Assembly: GCF_019966535.1 (NCBI RefSeq)
Contig: NZ_JAIMID010000007.1
Coordinates: 1 to 64,000, forward strand
Origin: Mesobacterium pallidum
GTDB taxonomy: Bacteria > Pseudomonadota > Alphaproteobacteria > Rhodobacterales > Rhodobacteraceae
Direction: 5' to 3'
DNA length: 64,000 nt
The position numbers and the translations under genes are program-made. The notes beneath the pieces were generated by a model that worked only from the letters and a program-made list of their open reading frames with translations, did not search any database and was not told where the DNA came from. Every line of letters starts with the position of its first letter. Position 1 is the first letter of the stretch. Of this stretch, positions 1-9,033 are shown piece by piece.

Positions 1-112
<112 letters not shown>

Positions 113-113
113 C

Positions 114-130
114 GGATCGCGCAGCGATCC
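114..130 (-). terminator. Hairpin downstream of typA
   Basis: A perfect 7-bp stem (GGATCGC / GCGATCC) with a 3-base loop lies 17 bases beyond the typA stop codon on the minus strand. There is no T-run, so it may act as a weak terminator or a 3'-end stabiliser. Next to it, at 132-142, is a copy of the recurrent GGTATTT motif (minus strand) discussed in the findings. Confidence 0.4.
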
Positions 131-146
131 GAAATACCTCGGCCGA

Positions 147-1964
147 TCAGGCCGACTTGGCCATCCGCTTGCGCTCGTGCGGGTCCAGGTAGCGCTTGCG
201 CAGCCGGATGGCGTTGGGTGTCACCTCGACCAATTCGTCGTCGTTGATATAGGCGATGGCCTCTTCCAGGCTCAGCGTGACCGGGGTGGTCAGGCGCACG
301 GCCTCGTCCGTTCCGCTGGCCCGCACGTTGGTCAGCTTCTTGCCTTTCAGCGGGTTCACTTCGAGATCGTTGTCGCGGCTGTGCTCGCCGATGATCATGC
401 CTGTGTAGACCGGGGCCTGGGCGCCCAGGAACATCTTGCCGCGATCCTCGAGGTTCCACAGCGCATAGGCCACGGCCTCGCCGTTCTCCATCGAGATCAG
501 CACGCCCGCGCGCCGGCCCGGGATCGGGCCCTTGTGCGGGGTCCAGCCGTGGAACACGCGGTTCAGCACGCCGGTGCCGCGGGTGTCGGTCAGGAATTCG
601 CCGTGGTAGCCGATCAGCCCGCGCGACGGCACATGCGCGATGATCCGCGTCTTGCCGGCGCCCGCGGGCTTCATCTCGACCAGCTCGCCCTTGCGGTTGC
701 CGGTGAGCTTCTCGATCACCACGCCCGAGTATTCGTCATCGACGTCGATTGTGGCTTCCTCGACCGGCTCCATGCGGGTGCCGTCGACCTCCTTCATGAT
801 CACCTGCGGGCGCGAGATCGACAGCTCGAAGCCCTCGCGGCGCATGTTCTCGATCAGCACGCCCATCTGCAATTCGCCCCGGCCCGAGACCTCGAAGGCC
901 TCGCCGCCGGGCGTGTCGGCCACCTTGATGGCGACGTTGCTCTCGGCTTCCTTCATAAGGCGCTCGCGGATCACGCGGGACTGCACCTTCTTGCCGTCAC
1001 GCCCCGCCAGTGGCGAGTCGTTGATGCCGAAGGTCACGGTGATGGTCGGCGGGTCGATCGGCTGGGCGTCGATCGGCGTGTCGACGGCCAGGGCGCAGAT
1101 CGTGTCGGCCACGGTCGCCTTGGACATGCCGGCAATCGACACGATGTCGCCTGCCATGGCCTCTTCGATGTCCTGCTGCGACAGGCCGCGGAAGGCCTGG
1201 ATGCGGGTGACGCGGAACTGTTCGATCTTCTGGCCCACGCGGCTGAGCGCCTGCACCGTGGCCCCGACCTTGAGCTTGCCGGTCTCGACCCGGCCCGTCA
1301 GCAGGCGGCCGACGAAGGGGTCCGCGCCCAGCGTCGTCGCCAGCATCGAGAAATCCTCGTCCTGGTGCTTGATCTGCTTGGGCTTGGGGACGTGGTTGAC
1401 GATCAGGTTGAACAGCGCGTCCAGGTTCTTGCGCGGCCCGTCCAGCTCCGCGTCGCACCAGCCGTTGCGGCCCGAGGCATACATGTGCGGGAAATCCAGC
1501 TGGTCCTCGTCTGCGTCGAGCGAGGCGAAGAGGTCAAAGCATTCGTCCAGCGCGCGGTCGGGCTCGGCATCGGGCTTGTCGACCTTGTTCAGCACCACGA
1601 TCGGCCGCAGCCCCAGCGCCAGCGCCTTGGAGGTCACGAACTTGGTCTGCGGCATCGGCCCTTCGGCCGCGTCCACCAGCAGCACCACGCCATCGACCAT
1701 CGACAGGATCCGTTCGACCTCGCCGCCGAAATCGGCGTGGCCGGGGGTGTCGACGATGTTGATCCGGGTGTTCTTCCACTCGACCGAGGTCGGCTTGGCA
1801 AAGATCGTGATCCCGCGTTCGCGCTCGAGGTCGTTGCTGTCCATGGCGCGTTCGGCCACGGCCTGGTTGGCGCGGAAGGCACCGGATTGTTTCAGAAGCT
1901 CATCCACCAGCGTGGTCTTGCCGTGGTCCACGTGGGCGATGATGGCGATGTTGCGAAGGTCCAT
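147..1964 (-). CDS. typA: Translational GTPase TypA/BipA
   Basis: A 605-residue ribosome-associated translational GTPase of the EF-G/LepA superfamily, implicated in ribosome assembly and stress adaptation. The N-terminus shows the G1 loop AHVDHGKTT, the G3 motif DTPGHADFGGEV and the G4 motif NKVDK. These are followed by domain II, an EF-G-like region and the TypA-specific C-terminal domain ending in basic residues. Length matches the family (about 600 residues). I chose the ATG at 1964 because the protein then begins MDLRNIAIIAHVDHGKTT like other TypA proteins. An upstream in-frame ATG would add 38 unconserved residues. It is transcribed on its own, and the SMR gene upstream is on the same strand 64 bases away. 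Confidence 0.96.
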   Translation of the reverse strand: MDLRNIAIIAHVDHGKTTLVDELLKQSGAFRANQAVAERAMDSNDLERERGITIFAKPTSVEWKNTRINIVDTPGHADFGGEVERILSMVDGVVLLVDAAEGPMPQTKFVTSKALALGLRPIVVLNKVDKPDAEPDRALDECFDLFASLDADEDQLDFPHMYASGRNGWCDAELDGPRKNLDALFNLIVNHVPKPKQIKHQDEDFSMLATTLGADPFVGRLLTGRVETGKLKVGATVQALSRVGQKIEQFRVTRIQAFRGLSQQDIEEAMAGDIVSIAGMSKATVADTICALAVDTPIDAQPIDPPTITVTFGINDSPLAGRDGKKVQSRVIRERLMKEAESNVAIKVADTPGGEAFEVSGRGELQMGVLIENMRREGFELSISRPQVIMKEVDGTRMEPVEEATIDVDDEYSGVVIEKLTGNRKGELVEMKPAGAGKTRIIAHVPSRGLIGYHGEFLTDTRGTGVLNRVFHGWTPHKGPIPGRRAGVLISMENGEAVAYALWNLEDRGKMFLGAQAPVYTGMIIGEHSRDNDLEVNPLKGKKLTNVRASGTDEAVRLTTPVTLSLEEAIAYINDDELVEVTPNAIRLRKRYLDPHERKRMAKSA

Positions 1965-2028
1965 GGGGGGCGCGCCTATAACTCGTTTCCGGCGCGGGGT
2001 ACCGGGGGCGGGCGCAAATGACCAGTGT

Positions 2029-2361
2029 TTAATGTGTCGCTGTCGTCGAAAAGACGTTGATGACAAGGATTCCGGCAAGGATCAGCCCGATCCCCAGCAC
2101 GGCGGGCCAATCGAGGCGCTGACCGAAGACGATGAACCCGATGGCGGCGATGAAGACGATGCCGAGCCCCGACCAGAGCGCATAGGCGATGCCCACCGGG
2201 AAGGTGCGCAGCGACAGCGACAGCAGGTAGAAGGCGGCCGCATAGCCGATCACCACGATGATCGAGGGCAAGGGCCGCGTGAACTGCTGGCTGGCCTGCA
2301 GGGCAGTCGTGCCGATGGTTTCGGCCAGGATGGCGAGGACAAGGGTGACGAAGGGCGGCAC
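2029..2361 (-). CDS. EmrE-type small multidrug resistance (SMR) transporter
   Basis: A 110-residue inner-membrane protein with four hydrophobic segments, the exact size of EmrE. TM1 carries the family's essential glutamate in ILAETIGTT, and conserved SMR patterns follow (GIAYALWSGLGIV in TM3 and FGQRLD before TM4). Such proteins work as dual-topology dimers that exchange protons for cationic drugs or quaternary ammonium compounds; the substrate here is not known. The start is GTG at 2361, with AAGGAG seven bases upstream. The in-frame ATG at 2391 has no comparable ribosome-binding site. An 18-bp inverted repeat sits just upstream and may be an operator. A SugE/Gdx-type guanidinium exporter is less likely given the EmrE-like TM1. 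Confidence 0.9.
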   Translation of the reverse strand: MPPFVTLVLAILAETIGTTALQASQQFTRPLPSIIVVIGYAAAFYLLSLSLRTFPVGIAYALWSGLGIVFIAAIGFIVFGQRLDWPAVLGIGLILAGILVINVFSTTATH

Positions 2362-2395
2362 GGGCGGACTCCTTGGGCTGGTGAACGCCATTCAC

Positions 2396-2413
2396 TGTTG
2401 TCCAATCACAACA
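2396..2413. promoter_or_regulatory. Inverted repeat TGTTGT-N6-ACAACA, candidate operator
   Basis: A perfect 6-bp inverted repeat with a 6-base spacer lies 35-52 bases upstream of the SMR start codon, in the 255-base gap between two divergent genes. Position and symmetry suit a dimeric repressor, and efflux pumps are commonly repressed this way. No regulator gene is adjacent. Confidence 0.4.
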
Positions 2414-2616
2414 TCCGGCGCGCGGGTCATGAGTGGCGGGAACCCGCTGCCGCCGCAAGCCCGGATCGGCCATTTCGTGCTGACAGCATGAAACTTCGCG
2501 AGAGGCCGCTGGAACGTGGAACGGAAACACCCCACTTGCGCGTTGATGCTTCGACGGTCGGGGGAACAGAACCCCGATCCGAGCAGACACGAAGCACGAA
2601 GACAAGGAGACGTCTC

Positions 2617-3186
2617 ATGAAATCAATCAAGCTCGCCCTCGCGGCCCTGATCCTGCCCGCTCCGCTGCTGGCCGGCAGCCTCACCCCCCCGGCCGACCCC
2701 GTGGTCGTCACGCCCGCAGCGCCGGCCCCGGTGGCCGTCGGCGGTGACTGGACCGGCGGTTATGCAGGTGTGCAACTGGGCTACGGCAACTACGCGACCG
2801 ACCCGGGCACCGACAGCGACGGGTTCATCTACGGCGCGCATGCCGGTTACGATTATGACTTCGGCCAATTCATCCTGGGCGGCGAGGTCGACATCGACGC
2901 AGGCGACCTGCAGGCCGCAGGCGGCGACGTGGACAACATTGCCCGCGCCAAGCTGCGCGCCGGCTACGACCTGGGCCGCACCATGGTCTACGCAACCGGC
3001 GGTGCCGCACGCGTGACCGGCGATTTCGGGGACGACACTGGCTGGACCGCCGGCCTCGGCATGTCCTACGCCGTGACCGACAACTTCCTGGTCGGCGCAG
3101 AGGCCCTGACCACCCGCTTCGACGACGTGGGCGGCAGCGACCTGAACGCCAACACGCTGGGCCTGCGCGCCTCGTTCAAGTTCTGA
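2617..3186 (+). CDS. Small outer-membrane beta-barrel protein (Omp25/porin-like family)
   Basis: A 189-residue exported protein. It opens with a signal peptide (MKSIKLALAALILPAPLLAG), then a proline-rich linker of about 20 residues, then the WTGGYAGVQLGYG start typical of the OmpA-like/outer-membrane beta-barrel family. Alternating aromatic/hydrophobic strands run through to a terminal phenylalanine (RASFKF), the usual barrel-assembly signal. The predicted barrel is about eight strands. The start is ATG at 2617 with AAGGAG upstream. It is monocistronic, with a strong terminator downstream. The role is probably structural or host/environment interaction; no specific substrate can be inferred. 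Confidence 0.85.
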   Translation: MKSIKLALAALILPAPLLAGSLTPPADPVVVTPAAPAPVAVGGDWTGGYAGVQLGYGNYATDPGTDSDGFIYGAHAGYDYDFGQFILGGEVDIDAGDLQAAGGDVDNIARAKLRAGYDLGRTMVYATGGAARVTGDFGDDTGWTAGLGMSYAVTDNFLVGAEALTTRFDDVGGSDLNANTLGLRASFKF

Positions 3187-3242
3187 TCGCAACAGATCGC
3201 GATAACGGGCGCGCGCCAATCCCCCGACGCAGCGCCCGGCAG

Positions 3243-3270
3243 GGCCCCGCCATCCTGGCGGGGCCTTTTT
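3243..3270 (+). terminator. Rho-independent terminator of the outer-membrane protein gene
   Basis: A 10-bp stem (GGCCCCGCCA / TGGCGGGGCC) with a 3-base loop is followed by five T residues. It lies 57 bases after the stop codon. The following 3271-3539 stretch holds no recognised gene; TTGACC at 3422-3427 is a possible -35 element for the liv operon. Confidence 0.9.
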
Positions 3271-3539
3271 CGTTCCAGGGGACGGCACAGATTCGCTTGC
3301 GAAACACCATTCCACCATGCGGCAGATGCAGCATCCGTGCCGCAGCGCGGCAGGATCGCGGGTTGAAATTTCGCCTTGCGGAAACCTTGGAATTTCTTTG
3401 CGTCACCTGCGCTTGCCGCGCTTGACCGGGGGCCATGGGCCTGTCTCAATACCCTTACATAGCGTTCGCCGGTCAAGGGAGGGACCTGAATGCAAGAGCG
3501 ACAAAAGCTCGATCTGCGCCGCCCGGGAGGGGACGGCTG

Positions 3540-4415
3540 ATGGACTTTCTGCAACTACTGGTAGGTGGCGTGGCCAACGGGTGCATCTACGGCCTCGTCG
3601 CGCTTGGCTTCGTGCTGATCTACAAGTCGAGCGAGGGCGTCAACTTCGCCCAGGGCGACATGATGATGCTCGGGGCCTTCCTGGCGCTTGGCTTCGGCAA
3701 TGCCGACCAGCTTGGGCTTCCCTTCGGTGTCGCGGTGCTGGCGGCGATGGCGGCGATGTTCGGCGTGGGCTACGGGATCGACCGGGTGGTGGTGCGCAAG
3801 ATCTTCGGCCAGCCGCATTTTGCCCTGGTGATCCTGACCATCGCGCTTGGCTTCGTGCTGCGTTTTGTCGCCGGCTCGCTCTTTGGCTACACGCCGCTGG
3901 TTCTGGAGACGCCCTTCTCGGGGCGGAACCTCAACTTCGGTGGGGTCATCGTCGGCCTCAACGACCTGGTGACCATCTTCGTGACGCTGATCCTGACGCT
4001 GGCGCTTTGGGGGTTCTTTGCCCGCACGCGGATCGGCCTTGCGGCGCAGGCGGCCAGCCAGAACCAGATGGCGGCCTATATCGTCGGCGTGCCGGTGATG
4101 CGCGTCAATTCGCTGATCTGGGGCCTGTCGGGCGTGGTGGCGACCGTGGCCGGGGTGCTTTACGCCTCCAAGGGCGCGATCGATCCGAACATCGGGCTGC
4201 TGGGCATCAAGGCTTTCGCTGCCGCCGTGATCGGCGGCATGGGCAGCCTGCCGGGCGCGCTGCTGGGCGGTCTCATCATCGGCATCATCGAACCCATCGC
4301 GGGCCGCTACGCGCCCGGAGAGGTCGCGGTCATGTCGCCCTACATCATCATGCTGATCGTGCTCGTGACGCGGCCTGGCGGCCTGTTCGCGCAGATCCAC
4401 GCAAAGAAGGTCTGA
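3540..4415 (+). CDS. livH: Branched-chain amino acid-type ABC transporter permease LivH
   Basis: A 291-residue inner-membrane permease of the LivH family, with about eight hydrophobic segments. The characteristic start (LLVGGVANGCIYGLVALGFV) and the FAQGDMMMLGAF motif are present, as is the late GGMGSLPGALLGG stretch. It pairs with LivM to form the membrane channel. The start is ATG at 3540, preceded by a GGGAGGGG ribosome-binding site; an upstream in-frame ATG at 3435 would add non-homologous sequence. First gene of the cluster livH-livM-livG-livF-acyl-CoA ligase-binding protein. The embedded acyl-CoA ligase suggests that the substrate may be an amide or carboxylic acid rather than leucine; this is inference. 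Confidence 0.93.
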   Translation: MDFLQLLVGGVANGCIYGLVALGFVLIYKSSEGVNFAQGDMMMLGAFLALGFGNADQLGLPFGVAVLAAMAAMFGVGYGIDRVVVRKIFGQPHFALVILTIALGFVLRFVAGSLFGYTPLVLETPFSGRNLNFGGVIVGLNDLVTIFVTLILTLALWGFFARTRIGLAAQAASQNQMAAYIVGVPVMRVNSLIWGLSGVVATVAGVLYASKGAIDPNIGLLGIKAFAAAVIGGMGSLPGALLGGLIIGIIEPIAGRYAPGEVAVMSPYIIMLIVLVTRPGGLFAQIHAKKV

Positions 4416-4419
4416 AGCC

Positions 4420-5517
4420 ATGCGGACCGTCTTCAAGACAAGCTACGACACCGACATCGACCTGCACGAGCACTGGTTCCGCCGTGGCCGCTACCTGGCG
4501 CTGCTGGTGTTCATGATGAGCCTGCCGTTCTGGGCGGATGAATACTTCCTGGCCGAGGCGACGAACACGCTGATCTGGTCACTGGCGGGCATGGGGCTGA
4601 TGGTCCTTGTGGGCCACACCGGCCAGCCGAGTCTTGGACACGCCGCCTTCCTGTCGATCGGCGCCTACACCGACGTGGCGCTGATGAACGCGGGCGTGCC
4701 CTTCCTCGTCAGCTTTCCCATCGCCGGCATCTTCGCGGGCGTCGTGGGCGCCATCGTCGCCATCCCGGCGGTGCGCATGTCGGGCATCTACCTGGCCATT
4801 GCCACGCTCGCGCTGTTCGTCATCGTCGAGGAAATCGTGATCCTGCTCGAGCCGATCACCGGCGGCGTGGGGGGGCTGTTTGCCCCGGCCATCGAGATCT
4901 TCGGCATCCCCTTCGAACGCTACGCCTACCTGGGCAATTTCTACTGGCTGGTGCTGGCCGTGGTCGTGATCATCTGCTGGGGATACGCGAACCTGATGCG
5001 CTCGCCCACGGGCCGGTCCTTCCTGGCCGTGCGCGACAGCGAGGTCTCGGCCCGTGCGCTGGGGATCAACGTCACCCGCACCCGGGCGCTGGCCTTCGGC
5101 CTCTCGGCCGGGGTCACCGGCCTCGCGGGCGCGCTGATGGGGCATTTCATCGGCTTCTTCAACTACGAGCTCTTTTCGATCTTCATCTCGATCAACCTGC
5201 TGCTGGTGGTGACCATCGGCGGCCTCGGCTTCATCCAGGGCGCCTTCCTGGGCGCGGTGCTGATCACGGCCGTGCCGCAGGTGATCGCCATCCTGCGCGA
5301 CGGGCTGAACGCCACGGCAGGCATCGACCTGGGCGCCATTCCGGGCCTCGACACGATCATCTTCAGCCTGCTGCTGATCGTCTTCATCATCTACGAGCCG
5401 CAGGGCCTGTATGGCCGCTGGCTCAAGATCCGCACATGGTTCGAGATCTTCCCGCTGGCGCGGCGCGACATGTTCCGCCGGCAGAAGAGCTACCTCAAGA
5501 CGGAGCGCAGCAAATGA
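4420..5517 (+). CDS. livM: Branched-chain amino acid-type ABC transporter permease LivM
   Basis: A 365-residue inner-membrane permease of the LivM family. It has an approximately 25-residue cytoplasmic N-terminal extension, then about ten hydrophobic segments. Family motifs include GHTGQPSLGHAAFLSIGAY near residue 65 and the EAA-like region RDSEVSARALGINVTRTRALAFGLSA, which contacts the ATPases. It starts four bases after the livH stop codon and overlaps livG by four bases (ATGA), indicating translational coupling. It should heterodimerise with LivH. Confidence 0.93.
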   Translation: MRTVFKTSYDTDIDLHEHWFRRGRYLALLVFMMSLPFWADEYFLAEATNTLIWSLAGMGLMVLVGHTGQPSLGHAAFLSIGAYTDVALMNAGVPFLVSFPIAGIFAGVVGAIVAIPAVRMSGIYLAIATLALFVIVEEIVILLEPITGGVGGLFAPAIEIFGIPFERYAYLGNFYWLVLAVVVIICWGYANLMRSPTGRSFLAVRDSEVSARALGINVTRTRALAFGLSAGVTGLAGALMGHFIGFFNYELFSIFISINLLLVVTIGGLGFIQGAFLGAVLITAVPQVIAILRDGLNATAGIDLGAIPGLDTIIFSLLLIVFIIYEPQGLYGRWLKIRTWFEIFPLARRDMFRRQKSYLKTERSK

Positions 5518-6284
5518 GCCTGTTGGAAGTCGACGACATCGCCGTGCATTTCGGCGGAGTGAAGGCGGTGGACGGGGTGTCGTTCCGCGTCGAGGAGGGC
5601 GAGGTCTATGCCATCATCGGGCCGAACGGCGCGGGCAAGTCCACGATCTTCAACCTGATCAGCCGGATCTACGAGCTGACGCGCGGGCGGATCATGTTCG
5701 ACGGGCATGACGTGACCAAGCTGGGCGCGCACCAGGTGGCGCCGCTGGGTATCGCGCGGACCTTCCAGAACATCGAGCTCTTCGACCATTCGACCGTTCT
5801 CGCGAACCTGCTGATGGGGCGGCACCTGCACCGGCGGACGAACTTCATCCAGGATGCGCTGTTCCTGCCCAAGGTGCGGGCCGAGGAGCGCGCGCATCGC
5901 CAGCGGGTGGAAGAGGTGATCGCCTTTCTCGAACTCGAGGCCTATCGCGGCAAGATGATCGCCGGGCTGCCCTACGGCGTGCGCAAGGTGGTCGAGATCG
6001 GCCGCGCGCTGGCCATGGGGTCCAAGCTGATCCTGCTGGACGAGCCCGCGAGCGGCCTGTCGGTCGAGGAGAGCCAGGAGGTCGCCTACTGGATCGAGGA
6101 CATGCGCCGCGACATGGGGCTGACCGTGCTGATGGTGGAACACGACATGAGCCTTGTCAGCCAGGTCAGCGACCGCGTGCTGGCGGTGGCCAACGGCCGG
6201 ATGCTGGCCGAGGGCACGCCCGCCGAGGTGCAGGCGCATCCGGAGGTGAAGGCGGCCTACCTGGGGACGGAGGTGGCAGCATGA
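5514..6284 (+). CDS. livG: Branched-chain amino acid-type ABC transporter ATPase LivG
   Basis: A 256-residue ABC ATPase. Visible elements are the Walker A motif (GPNGAGKST), the Q-loop in RTFQNIELF typical of LivG, a relaxed signature region (LPYGVRKVVEIGRAL), Walker B (LILLDEPASGL) and the switch histidine in MVEHDM. The signature lacks the usual LSGG; LivG proteins often read LPYG here, so this is normal for the subfamily. The start is ATG at 5514, overlapping the livM stop. It works with LivF to energise the LivHM channel. Confidence 0.93.
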   Translation: MSLLEVDDIAVHFGGVKAVDGVSFRVEEGEVYAIIGPNGAGKSTIFNLISRIYELTRGRIMFDGHDVTKLGAHQVAPLGIARTFQNIELFDHSTVLANLLMGRHLHRRTNFIQDALFLPKVRAEERAHRQRVEEVIAFLELEAYRGKMIAGLPYGVRKVVEIGRALAMGSKLILLDEPASGLSVEESQEVAYWIEDMRRDMGLTVLMVEHDMSLVSQVSDRVLAVANGRMLAEGTPAEVQAHPEVKAAYLGTEVAA

Positions 6285-6314
6285 TCGCTTCGGGCTTGTG
6301 GCCAGGGGCGGGAT

Positions 6315-6345
6315 GCCTCCGGCGGGAGTATTTGGAGAATAATGA
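6315..6345 (+). repeat. Recurrent intergenic motif (CCTCCGGCGGGAGTATTTGG type)
   Basis: The livG-livF gap contains a small CCTCC/GGAGG-type inverted element joined to GAGTATTTGG and then GAATAATGAA. Related GTATTTG...ATGAA/GTGAA strings occur on the minus strand near 13877 and 38843, with a shorter relative at 142. All four lie just beyond or between genes. The function is unknown; see the findings. Confidence 0.5.
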
Positions 6346-6357
6346 AAGGCTGGGCGC

Positions 6358-7122
6358 ATGAGCACCGTTCTGAGCGTGCGCAACATCGAGACCTTCTATG
6401 GCGCGATCATGGCGCTGCGGGGCGTGTCGATCGACGTGGAAGAGGGCGAGATCGTCACCATCCTCGGCGCCAACGGGGCGGGCAAGACGACGCTGATGAA
6501 GACCATTTCGGGGCTGATGGATCCCGAGAAGGGGTCGGTGACCTTCCTTGGCGAGGACATGACCGGGCTCGAGCCGGACCGCGTGGTCAAGCGCGGTCTC
6601 GCGCTGGTGCCCGAGGGGCGGGAAGTGTTTCCCTATCTCACGGTCGAGGAGAACCTGCGGCTTGGCGCCTTTACCCGGCGCGATGCCATCGGCGGCGACC
6701 TCGAGCTGGTCTACGAGTATTTCCCGATCCTGGCCGAGCGGCGCCGCCAGTCTGCCGGGTTCCTGTCGGGCGGGCAGCAGCAGATGCTGGCCATCGGCCG
6801 GGGGCTCATGGCGAAACCGCGGCTGATGCTGCTGGACGAGCCGAGCCTGGGCCTGTCGCCGCTGCTGACGCAGGAGATCTTCGGCATCGTCACCCGGCTG
6901 AACGCCGAGCAGGGCGTGACCATGCTGGTGGTCGAGCAGAACGCCCATATCGCGCTGGCGACGGCGCACAAGGGTTACGTGCTCGAGATGGGGCGGATCG
7001 TGATGACGGGCAGCGCCGAGATGCTGCGCAATTCGCCCGACATCCAGGAATTCTACCTCGGGCGCAGCCAGGAGGGGCAGCGCGGGCAGAAGCGCTGGAA
7101 AAGGCGGAAGACATGGAGATGA
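6358..7122 (+). CDS. livF: Branched-chain amino acid-type ABC transporter ATPase LivF
   Basis: A 254-residue ABC ATPase of the LivF subfamily. It has Walker A (GANGAGKTT), the Q-loop region (ALVPEGREVFPYLTVEENL, typical of LivF), signature LSGGQQQ, Walker B (LMLLDEPSLGL) and the switch region VVEQNA. The last ~16 residues (from RSQEGQRGQ onward) form a basic, poorly conserved tail that overlaps the start of the next gene by 10 bases. It lies 73 bases after livG, the only sizeable gap in this operon, and that gap holds the recurrent motif. Confidence 0.93.
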   Translation: MSTVLSVRNIETFYGAIMALRGVSIDVEEGEIVTILGANGAGKTTLMKTISGLMDPEKGSVTFLGEDMTGLEPDRVVKRGLALVPEGREVFPYLTVEENLRLGAFTRRDAIGGDLELVYEYFPILAERRRQSAGFLSGGQQQMLAIGRGLMAKPRLMLLDEPSLGLSPLLTQEIFGIVTRLNAEQGVTMLVVEQNAHIALATAHKGYVLEMGRIVMTGSAEMLRNSPDIQEFYLGRSQEGQRGQKRWKRRKTWR

Positions 7123-8954
7123 GCCGGATCGACGAGCCGCGCATCGCGGTGGATGGACATGACACTGTGGTCGCGCTTTGGGCCGAACGCTGCAAGACCT
7201 ACGGTGAACGCACTGCGCACCGGGAAAAGGAGCTGGGGATCTGGCAGGCCTATTCCTGGCGCACCTATTACGAAAGCGCCCGGGCGGTCGGGCTGGCGCT
7301 GCAGCACCTTGGCGTGCCGAAGGGGGAGCCGGTGCTGATCCTGGCCGAGGACCGACGCGAATGGCTGTACATCGACTTGGGCGCGGCCAGCGTGGGCGCG
7401 ATCCCGGCCGGGGTCTATACCACCGACAGCCCGTCGCAGCTGGCCTACCTTGCCGCCGATTCCGGTGCGCGGGTGCTGTTCGTCGAGGATGACGAACAGC
7501 TCGACAAGTTCCTCGACGCGCGGGCCGAGATGCCGGGGATCGAGCGGGTCATCGTGCTCGACCGCGACGGGCTGGCAACCTTCGACGACAGCCAGGTCAT
7601 GTTCTGGGACGATTTCATCGCCATCGGCGAAGAGATCGCGGCGGTGGAGGCCGAGCGGTTCGAGCAGGCGCTGCGGTCGGTGCAGCCGGAAGATCCGCGC
7701 ATGCTGATCTATACCTCGGGCACTACCGGCCCACCGAAGGGCGCGATCATCACCCATCGCAATATCATGTACCAGTTGAGCGCCGGGCGTGATGTTCTTG
7801 ATTTCACCGAAGAAGACGAGCTTTTGTGCTTCCTTCCGCTGTGCCACGTACTGGAACGCCTGGTCTCGGTCGAAAACCAGATCGCCGCGGGCTGCACGGT
7901 GAATTTCGCCGAAAGCCCCGAGACGGTGTTCGACAACCTGCGCGAGGTGAGCCCGCAGACCTTTGCCGGCGTGCCGCGGATTTACGAAAAGATGTATTCG
8001 TCCCTGATGATCCTGCGCGCCGAGGCGGGGGTGGTCGGCCGGGCCGCCTTTGACTGGGCGCTGTCGGTCGGGGACCGTGTGGCCAAGGCCCGGGACGACG
8101 GCAAGTCGCCGGGCGCGGGGCTGGCGCTGCAGCACTGGGTCGCCGACCACTTCGTGCTGTCGAACCTGCGCCGCATGATCGGGTTCGACAATGCGCGGCG
8201 GGTGACCTCGGGCGCGGCGCCGATCAGCCCCGAGCTGATCCGCTGGTTCGCCGCGCTTGGTGTGCCGCTGGCCGAGGGCTACGGCATGACCGAGACGGCG
8301 GGGGTGGCCACGCTGAACGATTGTCATGCCAACCGCATCGGGACGGTCGGCCCGGCGCTGCCCGGCGCCGAGATGCGTATCGCCGCGGACGGAGAGCTGC
8401 AGCTGCGCGGCCCGCTGGTCTTTGGCGGCTACTGGAAGAAGCCGGAAAAGACCGCCGAGACCATGACCGAAGACGGCTGGCTGCGCACCGGCGACGTGGG
8501 CCGGATCGACAACCAGGGCTGCCTGACCATCACCGGGCGGCTCAAGGACATCATCATCACCGCGGGCGGCAAGAACATCACCCCGGCCGAGATCGAGAGC
8601 CGGCTGAAGTTCTCGCCCTACATCAGCGACGCGGTGGTGATCGGCGACCGGCGCAAGTACCTGACCTGCCTCGTGATGATCGACCAGGAGAACGTCGAGA
8701 AATATGCCCGCGACCGGCAGGTGCCGTTCCAGGACTTTGCCTCGCTCACCCGCGCGCCCGAGGTGGTCGAGTTGATCGGCCGCGTGGTCGAAGAGGTGAA
8801 CCGCGACTTCGCTCAAGTCGAAAAGATCAAGGATTTCCGACTGATCGACATTCTTCTTACGGCAGAGGATGAAGAGCTGACGCCGACAATGAAGCTCAAG
8901 CGCGGGTTTGTCGAAAAAAGGCACAAGGCCCTGATCGACAGCATGTATGATTGA
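7113..8954 (+). CDS. Long-chain-type acyl-CoA synthetase (AMP-binding enzyme)
   Basis: A 613-residue ATP-dependent acyl-CoA ligase of the ANL superfamily that activates a carboxylic acid through an acyl-adenylate. Motifs include the phosphate-binding loop YTSGTTGPPKG, the aromatic A5 motif GYGMTETAG, the TGD motif in WLRTGDVGRID and the C-terminal hinge GRLKDIIITAGGKNI. Length and the FadD15-like layout suggest a fatty or aromatic acid substrate. The start is ATG at 7113, with GGCGGAAG upstream; an in-frame ATG at 7119 is the alternative. Its place between livF and the binding-protein gene is recurrent in Proteobacteria and suggests that the imported compound, or a product of it, is activated to a CoA ester. 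Confidence 0.9.
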   Translation: MEMSRIDEPRIAVDGHDTVVALWAERCKTYGERTAHREKELGIWQAYSWRTYYESARAVGLALQHLGVPKGEPVLILAEDRREWLYIDLGAASVGAIPAGVYTTDSPSQLAYLAADSGARVLFVEDDEQLDKFLDARAEMPGIERVIVLDRDGLATFDDSQVMFWDDFIAIGEEIAAVEAERFEQALRSVQPEDPRMLIYTSGTTGPPKGAIITHRNIMYQLSAGRDVLDFTEEDELLCFLPLCHVLERLVSVENQIAAGCTVNFAESPETVFDNLREVSPQTFAGVPRIYEKMYSSLMILRAEAGVVGRAAFDWALSVGDRVAKARDDGKSPGAGLALQHWVADHFVLSNLRRMIGFDNARRVTSGAAPISPELIRWFAALGVPLAEGYGMTETAGVATLNDCHANRIGTVGPALPGAEMRIAADGELQLRGPLVFGGYWKKPEKTAETMTEDGWLRTGDVGRIDNQGCLTITGRLKDIIITAGGKNITPAEIESRLKFSPYISDAVVIGDRRKYLTCLVMIDQENVEKYARDRQVPFQDFASLTRAPEVVELIGRVVEEVNRDFAQVEKIKDFRLIDILLTAEDEELTPTMKLKRGFVEKRHKALIDSMYD

Positions 8955-9033
8955 ACCAGGTCCCGGCCGGAAACGCCGGGTATGTGACCAGAGCCCCGGC
9001 CGGGAGGGTCGGGCAACCCAAGGGAGGAAAGTT

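Noticed and set aside
177..2021. Long + strand open frame across typA
   Set aside because: Antisense shadow of typA; His/Arg/Gly-rich translation with no family features and created by high GC.
640..2616. N-terminal two thirds of a long + strand frame running into the outer-membrane protein
   Set aside because: Only the part from 2617 has a signal peptide, ribosome-binding site and barrel sequence; the rest is antisense to typA and the SMR gene.
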